A program made the position numbers and the translations under genes. A model generated the notes under the pieces. That model made no database searches. It was given only the letters and a program-made list of their open reading frames with translations, and had not been told where the DNA came from. DNA of 7,512 bases. Source: Candidatus Uhrbacteria bacterium (GTDB lineage Bacteria > Patescibacteriota > Patescibacteriia > UBA9934 > UBA11717). The stretch lies in the NCBI GenBank assembly GCA_003509895.1, contig DOMJ01000013.1:1-7512 (forward strand), in the 5' to 3' direction. Shown piece after piece: positions 1 to 6,605 of the stretch. Within the stretch, counting starts at the first letter, position 1. Each line of letters starts with the position of its first letter.

Positions 1-68
1 TGAATATCCAGGTATTTTTGCGTCGTGGGCCGATTTGGACTGCTGTTGAGTTTTTGTTTTGTTGCCAT
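1..68 (-). CDS. virB4: VirB4-like type IV secretion ATPase, N-terminal 22 codons (cut by window edge)
   Basis: The ATG at 68-66 lies two bases after the prgI stop, and the frame stays open to the window edge. The visible peptide begins MATKQKLNSSPN and ends with TQKYLDI. The segment TQKYLDI followed by an acidic strand is, from memory, typical of the start of the VirB4/TraC-like ATPases that follow PrgI in CPR bacteria. VirB4 is the cytoplasmic hexameric ATPase that energises type IV secretion or conjugation and docks on the inner-membrane VirB6/PrgI-type subunits. None of the ATPase motifs (Walker A/B) lies inside the window, so the call rests on a short motif plus the gene order. No strong Shine-Dalgarno is seen upstream; the stop-GT-ATG spacing suggests translation coupled to prgI. 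Any other protein beginning here would be the alternative. Confidence 0.65.
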   Translation of the reverse strand, partial: MATKQKLNSSPNRPTTQKYLDI

Positions 69-70
69 AC

Positions 71-523
71 CTAGGTTATCTTCTCATCATCGGGAACAAA
101 CACGCCACCCGTATTCACGACCAGAGATAAATCGCGCAGACGCGATCCGTGAAGAGACGGTTTTGTGTAGGAAGGGGGTGGTGGCGGAAGTTCTTTTTTA
201 AAAATCTTGGCTCTGAGTTCTGCGTCAGACTTATTTTTATTCCAAACACGCAACGATGGTCTGCGTAATGTTTGCACCCAATTCAACGCAACATAGTGGA
301 GCCCTTGCCCATTAATTTTAACAAAAGCAAACAGGAGCGTTACAATCCCAAGCGGAATCACAAGCAGTAAAAACAAACTAAAATCAAACAACTTATAGAT
401 GACTGCACCCACGAGTCCCGACGCCATAATCAACGTAAACTGTCGGACCGTAACGGGACCGATAATCTTACTTTCCACATCAATAAATTGTGGGATCACA
501 AATTGTTCTGATTCTCCTGCCAT
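71..523 (-). CDS. prgI: PrgI family protein, small two-TM component of type IV secretion/conjugation apparatus
   Basis: This is a 150-residue protein. Residues 8-28 (FVIPQFIDVESKIIGPVTVR) match the conserved start of PrgI proteins, where an IPQFIDVE-type strand is followed by a K-I-x-GPxTxRQF motif. Two adjacent membrane helices follow, at about 29-46 and 48-68, then a soluble tail with a run of five prolines (113-117) and a basic stretch. PrgI proteins are counterparts of VirB3: small inner-membrane subunits encoded just upstream of the VirB4 ATPase, as here, and in some lineages fused to it. The ATG at 523 is preferred because an extended -10 element ends 6 bases before it and no Shine-Dalgarno is present, which points to a leaderless message. 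The stop is TAG, two bases before the next ATG. The Pro-rich C-terminal extension of about 80 residues is long for the core family and may contact VirB4; that last point is inference. Confidence 0.88.
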   Translation of the reverse strand: MAGESEQFVIPQFIDVESKIIGPVTVRQFTLIMASGLVGAVIYKLFDFSLFLLLVIPLGIVTLLFAFVKINGQGLHYVALNWVQTLRRPSLRVWNKNKSDAELRAKIFKKELPPPPPSYTKPSLHGSRLRDLSLVVNTGGVFVPDDEKIT

Positions 524-529
524 GGGTAC

Positions 530-538
530 AGTATAACA
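530..538 (-). promoter_or_regulatory. Extended -10 promoter for prgI (leaderless)
   Basis: On the minus strand the sequence reads TGTTATACT, that is TGn followed by TATACT (5 of 6 consensus bases), then GTACCC and the prgI ATG. With the usual 6-8 base distance from the -10 to the start point, transcription would begin at or next to the A of the ATG, giving a leaderless message. No acceptable -35 sits 17 bp upstream, which fits an extended -10 promoter. This site would let prgI and virB4 be transcribed apart from the genes upstream. Confidence 0.5.
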
Positions 539-587
539 GATTAGAAACCAACGCGTGGGTACAAAAAACCGTCCACGCTGTCAAGTG

Positions 588-2594
588 TTAATATCGCAGC
601 GATGCGTTAAACGTTCGAATCTCCTGTAATTCTTCTAAAGTCATTCCACCCGGGTTAAGGGACTTGTCCGCTAAAACAGTTTCAATCGCTCCCCCTTGTT
701 GTAGGGCCGCGCTCAATACGTTTCTATATAACCCAACCAGAGGACTCGATCGCCACGCCTCAACACCCTGAATCAAGAGTGCCGGATCACGCTGTGCCAT
801 CGCTCCAATGTCCTCACGAATATTCTCCAAAACCTCCGACGCGCTCCCCGGTAAACGCCTAAAATCCTCCAAATTCATGCGCTTAAGCTCCTCCACCGGA
901 CCCACAAGACGACGCTTGTATTGCACATCCACCACCGGCTGCTTACCGGATGATGTACGCGCTGCCGTTACGGTTGTCTGCGATAAAATCGTACGCGCCT
1001 TTTGACCCTCTCGTACAACCGGCGCTGATGCGGTCACTGGTACAGGCACAGAAACAGGGGAATCTGTCTTGTATTCCTTGGTACGAGCCTTTACGTAAGC
1101 AACTTTTTCTTCCGACAACTTTTTTGTTGCAACTTCGTGAGTATCCTCTAAATATCCCTCCACAACGTCCAACACGCGCTCCACGGTATGTGCGTCTAAT
1201 CCAAGCCCACCTTGCGCAACAGAACGAGCAAGCGCCAGAGCAAAAGCCGAATCCGTGCGCACACCGGACAAACGCGCACCTACCAATACACGAAAACGCT
1301 TATCCAATTCCACGGGTGCAAACGAGAGCGATAATTTTCGCTTTACTTCATCAATTTTCTCATTTTCTATCCCACTTGGAGCCTGTGCTCCCCCTTGTTT
1401 CAGGTGATTCATCATCTTGGCAACTTCCGCCTCCTCCTCCACTTCCGGTAAGGAAAACTTCTTTTTTACTGGAGCCATGGTTGCCACAATTTCCTTAGCC
1501 GGTGCACGTATAATTGATTCTGTTGCCTGAACCGGCTTGGCAAAAACCGTTGGGACAGCTGTGGCTGGAGTTTGTTGACCTTTTGGTGAGGAGGAAAAAA
1601 GAGAGGCGATTCTTCCCTTTTTCTGTATAGCTTTCGGTTGAACAAGCACAGGCGGCGGTGGCGCAAGCTCGTGCGACGGATCCAACGGGGCGTTTACAAT
1701 ACCTGACTCCTTTTCTGATTCCCCCTTTCTCTCCGGATCCATTTGATCCAATTTTGCATCAAATGCCTCAACCGTTTTTACCACCTCCGGTTTTTGCAAC
1801 GGCGGAATTATCTGTTGAGCCACTTTTTGATCTACAACATCCTTATTGACCTCTTTTTTTACTGGTAGCTCGTCTGCATGTATGCTCACAGAGACAGGAG
1901 GCTTCTCCGGTGTAATGAGAGGCACGGACGGAGCCGAAACAATCCGTGTTGGTGACTTGGTAACAGGTATCTCTTTGGGCGGATCCGCAACAATCTGTGC
2001 GGGTGGTTTTGCAACAGGAAGCTCTACAGATTCCTCCTTGACGGGTGGTGTTTTTTGAGCGGGAACGGCAACTGGCTCCGCAACAGGTGGAACAACGGCC
2101 GGTACATCCGGGACAGGAACCGGCACCGCCACAACGGGAGCAGGTACAACAGGCGCGGGCCTTGCTGCCTGATCTGCTAAGTAATCCGTGATACTCCTGC
2201 GAACATCAACAATCGTCCCTCCGGATGCATCAATGCGCTTGATGTTTATAATGGTGGCGTTTCCTCCCAAACTGGAGAACGTTCTATACGCCATTGAGCC
2301 CAAAAAAGAATCAATGGGTAAAAACCGCTTCTCAATCACATCAAGTGTTACGCGTGTTGCAAGCTTCTCCTCAAACTTCAACCGGTCCATGATTAAATTG
2401 CGAACTTTGTCTACCGGCTCATAACCAAAAAGCACTTCTTGTTGAATCGTATCCAACGCATCAATCGCGTCCTGAGAGAGACCGTAGGTTTTTGCAATCG
2501 TTTGGATATCCTCAAACCCGGATGCCAAAAAGAACGCTCGTATCTCTGCGGGCAGAAACCGATAGAGGAACATTCTCTCGGACGATTGAGGCAT
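588..2594 (-). CDS. Large Pro/Val-rich linker protein of the secretion operon, unassigned family
   Basis: I do not recognise a named family for this 668-residue protein. Residues 1-145 form a folded, mostly helical N-terminal domain without a signal peptide or membrane helix. Residues 146-370 are a low-complexity linker rich in Pro, Val, Ala and Lys, with a two-copy 17-residue repeat at 191-224. Residues 410-505 look like a compact helical domain. Residues 555-668 form a C-terminal helical domain containing MNLEDFRRL (573-581), VEAWRSSPL (611-619) and a final MTLEELQEIRTFNASLRY. The last segment resembles C-termini I remember from uncharacterised CPR proteins encoded beside VirB6/PrgI/VirB4. 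The start codon lies two bases after the upstream stop (TAA-GT-ATG) with no Shine-Dalgarno, so translation probably depends on coupling. Being soluble with a long flexible linker, it may be a cytoplasmic scaffold or adaptor for the secretion ATPase. That role is inference only. Confidence 0.85.
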   Translation of the reverse strand: MPQSSERMFLYRFLPAEIRAFFLASGFEDIQTIAKTYGLSQDAIDALDTIQQEVLFGYEPVDKVRNLIMDRLKFEEKLATRVTLDVIEKRFLPIDSFLGSMAYRTFSSLGGNATIINIKRIDASGGTIVDVRRSITDYLADQAARPAPVVPAPVVAVPVPVPDVPAVVPPVAEPVAVPAQKTPPVKEESVELPVAKPPAQIVADPPKEIPVTKSPTRIVSAPSVPLITPEKPPVSVSIHADELPVKKEVNKDVVDQKVAQQIIPPLQKPEVVKTVEAFDAKLDQMDPERKGESEKESGIVNAPLDPSHELAPPPPVLVQPKAIQKKGRIASLFSSSPKGQQTPATAVPTVFAKPVQATESIIRAPAKEIVATMAPVKKKFSLPEVEEEAEVAKMMNHLKQGGAQAPSGIENEKIDEVKRKLSLSFAPVELDKRFRVLVGARLSGVRTDSAFALALARSVAQGGLGLDAHTVERVLDVVEGYLEDTHEVATKKLSEEKVAYVKARTKEYKTDSPVSVPVPVTASAPVVREGQKARTILSQTTVTAARTSSGKQPVVDVQYKRRLVGPVEELKRMNLEDFRRLPGSASEVLENIREDIGAMAQRDPALLIQGVEAWRSSPLVGLYRNVLSAALQQGGAIETVLADKSLNPGGMTLEELQEIRTFNASLRY
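1923..2024 (-). repeat. Two-copy tandem repeat, 17 codons each, inside the Pro-rich linker
   Basis: Residues 191-207 (ELPVAKPPAQIVADPPK) and 208-224 (EIPVTKSPTRIVSAPSV) of the 668-aa protein align position by position. The shared pattern is E-[LI]-P-V-[AT]-K-[PS]-P-[AT]-[QR]-I-V-[AS]-x-P. A partial third echo, DELPVKKE, occurs at 241-248. The copies have diverged, so this looks like an old duplication in a disordered linker rather than a recent slippage. Confidence 0.6.
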
Positions 2595-2596
2595 AC

Positions 2597-5365
2597 TTAA
2601 ATCTGTGTGCTAATACGCGTTCTGAAATGTTGTTGTGCCGTTTGAAGCTGTTCGTATAGTTCATCTCCAGCACCAACCAATTGACTTTGGTTTTCTAATA
2701 CCTGTCCGACTTGTTGGATAATGCCACGATACATTTCTTCCTGTGGACCTCCCCGCGCCTTCTCAAAGTTTTCTAAGAGGCCGTTGAGGGCTGTTTTATC
2801 AAAGGTTTGCGCCACGGATCGTGCAACATCATTATTGCCACCATTTGCCGTTATATGGTTATTGATGTTTGTAATGATGGACGGATTGGTTGCAATGGCT
2901 GTTCTAAATTCACGTCTATTAGCCTCGCTACCAAGACGATTGTTTGCCGGTGCAGCCGGATTATAGCCATATTGTGTAATATCTCCGGATCCCGGCGCTC
3001 CTTCTCGCAATGCCCGATGAGCACGAATAGCCGTTGCAGAAGCACCCGTAATACCTCCCGCGGCAACACGTGTATCTAAATCATCTGCAATATTTGTACC
3101 CGTCACGTTTGCACCACGCATAAAGTTGAGCATCTCCACTGCACGAGCTTGTTCTTGTGGAGCACCTCCATTACGACTCGCCTCCACCAATGACTGCATC
3201 ATTGGAATAGACTTACTGGAGGACATCGCCTCCGTGATAGCGTTAATCAAATTATTTTCAAACGCAGGGTCCAACGCGCCACCACCGGCTGTACGCATGG
3301 CATCTAAATCAATATCTTGTAAATTTAACCCTGCTTGGAGCGTATTGCCTAACGTTCCGGCTGAGTTTGCATTCATTAACCTGTGCGTTGTATCGTTGCT
3401 TGCCTGCGGAATGTCTCGATTGGCAACCGGCAATGCAGCAATTCTGTCTTGTTCGGTCTGATTACGAGCCGTTTCTGCCGCGTCCATTGGACGGTTTGTG
3501 TTGGCACGTTCCGCAGCCTGAATAAAGGCACGTGAGTATCCTTGTTGATTGCGGGCTCGTTGATCCGGCGTTAACGCTGGATCAAAGAAACGATCCAACA
3601 TACCGGAACCGGCCATTGCCTCTCTGAAGTTGGAATCGGAAAAGTTGTCTTCAGAGAGACCTTTAAGCTCTCGGTCTGTCATCTTCTCAATAGAACTACG
3701 CATACCGCTTGCATCCACGTTGCCAAGACGTAAATCTTGTTTCATGCGCTCCTCCAACCTCTTGGCACCTGCCTCATCACCCGTATCTTTAAATTCTTTG
3801 AGTGAATCTTTTACCATAAGGCGGGCCTGTGCAGCTTGGGCAGGCGTACCCTGAAGCAATGTGTTCATGTGATCCTTGTTAGATGCAACAGAACCACGCA
3901 GTTGTGCCACTCGCGCTTGCGTGCGCGCACTTCCTGAATCTCTGTTTGCCTCCATATAACGCATACTTTCCTCCAAGGAAAGGTTTGCTCCAAACCCGGC
4001 TTCTTCTTGCTGTAAGCGTTTGCGATCTGCATCGTCCATACCACCCATTTTTCTAGAAACTCCCCGTGCGCCTCGTCCGATAGCTCCCCCTACAAGACCA
4101 CCGCCCGCAATAGAACGATCGGCAAGACGATCCAGTCGTTTACGCGTGTATTGACGAAAATCGGCCGTTCGACCCTTTACTTGATCTGTTGCCAACTCAA
4201 CCCCGGCACGACCGACTTTTTTGACTTGCCTTCCACCAAAACGCGCCGTTTTAGCCGTCAATGCGCCGGCGGTGGCCACTGGTGCTGCCGCCAACTTCTT
4301 GGACCAATCAGACCCCGTGCTTACAACTTTGGAAGCAAAACCACCCAATTGACTTGCTGTGCCACTCGCCATCTCTAATCCTGCAAGTAACAAAGCAATT
4401 CCGATTACGTAACCAAGCAAGTTAGAGGTATTAGAAGAGGCGTTTTGAATAATTCCCTGGTTCTCTTCTGACAAGTTGGTATCAAACTTATCCGCAAGCC
4501 CTTTTGGATTTGCACCCGTAGCTGCAAGAGACAACCACAAGAAAAATGCCAGAATAGGCCCAATCATTACGGCGGCCGTTAACTTACCCCACCAATTGCT
4601 ATAGTAACTTCCCGCTTGAGACAGCATCCCGTCTGCCGCTCTGGCTCCAAACGCCGCAGGAGAGAGCACGATAAGCACCCAAATAATCACAATTCTATAC
4701 ACCATAACGGCAATAATCACCCCAATCACAATCACCACAATAATAATTTGAATGAGTGCGAATATGGATGTGGCCAATAAGGTGAGTGCAGCTCCGGATT
4801 CGGCCAATCCCGTTGGATTGTCTGATAGTTGATACTGCTCACGGATCTTGAGCATTTCAAAAAAATTCGCAAATCCCACTTGTTGCAAAGCGTTCACAAA
4901 TGCATTCATCACCACCTGGCCGATATCAATAAATAACCCGGTAATAATACGGCTGTAGTTGATGGCAATGGCGGCAATAAGCAATTTTGGAATTTGTTGT
5001 TGCCAGTTGACTTTCTTGACTCCAAACATGGTGCCAAACGCAATGATCAACATAAAAGCAACAAGAGCGGTGTTGGCGAGATTACGAACAATCTCCCATC
5101 CCATCACAACAACCGGATGTCCAATAAAATCACTGTACTGCATAATAGGTTGCAGAATCTTGAGCTCCAATACAGCAATATTAGCCACGACGCTTGCGAT
5201 TTTGTTGATGAGTCCCGCAAAAATATCGGCAATCCACAATTGAGGATCTTCCAAGATACTTACTGCAGAAACAGATGGAGCCACAAACACAAACAAACAA
5301 AGAACGGCGACCGAGCTTGCGATGCGACGAAGCATGAGTTTGTGACGTTGGAACCAGTTGCGCAT
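2597..5365 (-). CDS. VirB6/TrbL-like polytopic inner-membrane protein with long soluble C-terminal tail
   Basis: This is the putative inner-membrane channel subunit of the secretion apparatus, 922 residues from the ATG at 5365-5363. Residues 1-34 look like a signal peptide (basic start, hydrophobic 16-29, possible cleavage after SVSA). Hydrophobic segments follow at about 84-115, 124-155, 193-222, 224-241, 260-284 and 316-334. The central YRIVIIWVLIVLSPAAFGA stretch (223-241) and the SNWWGKL segment (256-262), followed by a helix, have the VirB6/TrbL pattern. Beyond residue 345 comes a basic, Gly/Ala-rich stretch (to about 440) and then about 480 polar, helix-prone residues, unusually long for the family. 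A GTG at 5398 would add 11 residues, but it lies upstream of the predicted -10 at 5390-5385, so it would not be in the transcript. ATG 5365 has only a weak AAGG upstream. The stop TAA precedes the next ATG by two bases. Confidence 0.85.
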   Translation of the reverse strand: MRNWFQRHKLMLRRIASSVAVLCLFVFVAPSVSAVSILEDPQLWIADIFAGLINKIASVVANIAVLELKILQPIMQYSDFIGHPVVVMGWEIVRNLANTALVAFMLIIAFGTMFGVKKVNWQQQIPKLLIAAIAINYSRIITGLFIDIGQVVMNAFVNALQQVGFANFFEMLKIREQYQLSDNPTGLAESGAALTLLATSIFALIQIIIVVIVIGVIIAVMVYRIVIIWVLIVLSPAAFGARAADGMLSQAGSYYSNWWGKLTAAVMIGPILAFFLWLSLAATGANPKGLADKFDTNLSEENQGIIQNASSNTSNLLGYVIGIALLLAGLEMASGTASQLGGFASKVVSTGSDWSKKLAAAPVATAGALTAKTARFGGRQVKKVGRAGVELATDQVKGRTADFRQYTRKRLDRLADRSIAGGGLVGGAIGRGARGVSRKMGGMDDADRKRLQQEEAGFGANLSLEESMRYMEANRDSGSARTQARVAQLRGSVASNKDHMNTLLQGTPAQAAQARLMVKDSLKEFKDTGDEAGAKRLEERMKQDLRLGNVDASGMRSSIEKMTDRELKGLSEDNFSDSNFREAMAGSGMLDRFFDPALTPDQRARNQQGYSRAFIQAAERANTNRPMDAAETARNQTEQDRIAALPVANRDIPQASNDTTHRLMNANSAGTLGNTLQAGLNLQDIDLDAMRTAGGGALDPAFENNLINAITEAMSSSKSIPMMQSLVEASRNGGAPQEQARAVEMLNFMRGANVTGTNIADDLDTRVAAGGITGASATAIRAHRALREGAPGSGDITQYGYNPAAPANNRLGSEANRREFRTAIATNPSIITNINNHITANGGNNDVARSVAQTFDKTALNGLLENFEKARGGPQEEMYRGIIQQVGQVLENQSQLVGAGDELYEQLQTAQQHFRTRISTQI

Positions 5366-5384
5366 GTGCCTTGTGATTAGCTCC

Positions 5385-5393
5385 AGTATAGCA
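5385..5393 (-). promoter_or_regulatory. Extended -10 promoter of the secretion-system operon
   Basis: On the minus strand the sequence reads TGCTATACT, a TGn motif followed by TATACT. The spacing gives a start point near 5378 and a leader of about 13 bases before the ATG at 5365. It has the same TGnTATACTG form as the element before prgI. No good -35 is seen 17 bp upstream. It lies just downstream of the terminator of the preceding operon, as expected for an independent transcription unit. Confidence 0.5.
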
Positions 5394-5426
5394 CGCACGA
5401 ACAGGAGATGTGAGCATGCCTATCCA

Positions 5427-5470
5427 CAAATAGAAGCTTGGCACGACCGACGTTTTTCGATCGTACCAAG
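5427..5470 (-). terminator. Rho-independent-type terminator of the M23 operon
   Basis: Six bases after the TGA of the M23 gene, the minus strand forms a 14-bp stem (5470-5457 with 5450-5437), including two G-U pairs, closed by a 6-base loop AAAACG. An imperfect U-rich tail follows (CTTCTATTTG, 5436-5427). On the plus strand the same hairpin is followed by GAGCTC and no T-run, so the signal is oriented for the minus-strand operon. Confidence 0.75.
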
Positions 5471-5476
5471 GAGCTC

Positions 5477-6604
5477 TCAGGGTACCGTCAGCCGCGCGTT
5501 GCAGCCGTTGACACCGTTGTCCACACTTGTGGCCGGCAGACTGATTCCGTTCACGAAGAACGTTCCGTGTACCACCATGCCACCCGCCGTGCCCCAGTTG
5601 CTGCAGATCCACCAGGGGTTGGACAGCACATTGGCCGCCTCAAATTCCCCGTTGATCAGCAGCACATCACCCGGGTCCGTCGTGACCGTACCGCAGAGCT
5701 GGACAAATCCGCCTGCGGCCGCCTGGACCGTCTGCCACCCGCCATCCCAGACCCACAACTCGCCGTCGTGCGGGTTGATGAGTCCGGAGGGCTGCCAGCA
5801 GAGCTCAATGTGCCCCGTGGCGGGATCCGGGTCTTCCGCAGGATCATCGGCCGGCGTGGGATCTTCCTCCGACGGATCCGGATCATCCGAATCGTCGTCG
5901 GCGGTGTTGTTGGGCGTCGGATCCTCCACAGGCGGTGTAGGGTCCGAGGCGTCTTCCGGGCTGTCCGTCCACGTGGGCAACTGGCTGACGTAAAAGTGAC
6001 CCTGCGTGAGTCCACACACCATGGTCCCGGTGTTGTGCGCCGAGGGAGTCGTTCCCACGTTGCTATCCACCGCAAACAGGTTAAACGGAATGGACGATCC
6101 TTGACCCGCCGGACGCGTGGCGTTGCCCGAATGCACGCCCAGGTGGACGTGATCTCCGGTGCAGCTTCCCGTGCATCCATCCAGACCCAGCGGCTGTCCG
6201 GCTTCCACCCAGCTGTCGCTTTCCACCAGCGTCTCTGACATATGCCCCAGCACGCTGTACGTGCCGTCGCCGTGGTCCACGTTGACGTGCAGGCCAAAGC
6301 CGTTGCCGTCGTTGTGCACGTAGGCCACGCCGTCCACCGGAGCGTACATCACGGTGCCTGCCGTGGGCGGGTTGGGCGTGTCCAGATCCACGTCATAACG
6401 CGTGGAGTTGTACTGATGCGACCACGACCCGTTGGCACCCTGCGTGCAGCGCCAGGCCGTCCCGGTCGGGAACGGCATGTGCACCGTGGGCCGACCATCC
6501 ACCATCGCCGGGCTTCCGCCCACGTCACCCGCAACATCGGTCTCGCTCGGACCAAAGTTGCACGCACACAGAACCATCACAATCACCATCATCACTCGCT
6601 TCAT
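5477..6604 (-). CDS. Lipoprotein M23 (LytM-type) metallopeptidase with acidic linker and Cys-containing C-terminal domain
   Basis: A 375-residue exported protein. The signal peptide ends in a lipobox-like LCAC with the lipidation Cys at 15. An M23 domain spans about 40-180. The probable zinc and catalytic residues are H63 and D71 in SHQYNSTRYDVD, H121 in the DGTYSVLGHM motif (113-122), and H152/H154 in DHVHLGVH. M23 enzymes are zinc endopeptidases that cut peptidoglycan cross-links or bridges. C144 and C148 sit just before the HxH motif and could form a disulphide. Residues about 212-263 are an Asp/Glu/Pro linker with repeated DPTP. The C-terminal domain, about 265-375, is rich in Trp and Gly with Cys at 269, 304, 334 and 368, and I cannot assign it; wall or carbohydrate binding is a guess. 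AAGGAG lies 6 bases before the ATG, inside the end of the upstream gene. GC content is visibly higher than in the secretion genes. Confidence 0.88.
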   Translation of the reverse strand: MKRVMMVIVMVLCACNFGPSETDVAGDVGGSPAMVDGRPTVHMPFPTGTAWRCTQGANGSWSHQYNSTRYDVDLDTPNPPTAGTVMYAPVDGVAYVHNDGNGFGLHVNVDHGDGTYSVLGHMSETLVESDSWVEAGQPLGLDGCTGSCTGDHVHLGVHSGNATRPAGQGSSIPFNLFAVDSNVGTTPSAHNTGTMVCGLTQGHFYVSQLPTWTDSPEDASDPTPPVEDPTPNNTADDDSDDPDPSEEDPTPADDPAEDPDPATGHIELCWQPSGLINPHDGELWVWDGGWQTVQAAAGGFVQLCGTVTTDPGDVLLINGEFEAANVLSNPWWICSNWGTAGGMVVHGTFFVNGISLPATSVDNGVNGCNARLTVP

Positions 6605-6605
6605 C

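Noticed and set aside
579..584. Perfect TTGACA on the minus strand upstream of prgI
   Set aside because: Seventeen bases downstream stands TACCCA, a poor -10, and the good TATACT is 43 bp away, so the two do not form one promoter.
950..1498. Plus-strand frame of 182 codons opposite the Pro-rich gene
   Set aside because: Shadow caused by the repetitive Pro/Val/Lys codons of the minus-strand gene; no start signals and no recognisable fold.
5366..5398. GTG start adding 11 residues to the VirB6-like protein
   Set aside because: It lies upstream of the predicted -10 element and has no Shine-Dalgarno; the ATG at 5365 gives a normal signal sequence.
5477..5479. Possible UGA recoding as in some CPR lineages
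   Set aside because: TGA here ends the M23 gene right before a strong terminator, and no gene in the window carries an internal in-frame TGA.
5438..6238. Plus-strand open frame of 266 codons over the M23 gene
   Set aside because: Its translation is an Arg/Val/His-rich low-complexity string, as expected from the opposite strand of a GC-rich gene. The minus-strand reading has a signal peptide, M23 motifs, a Shine-Dalgarno and a terminator.
5656..6297. Second minus-strand frame inside the M23 gene (213 codons)
   Set aside because: Arg/Thr/Pro-rich shifted-frame shadow with no motif and no ribosome site.
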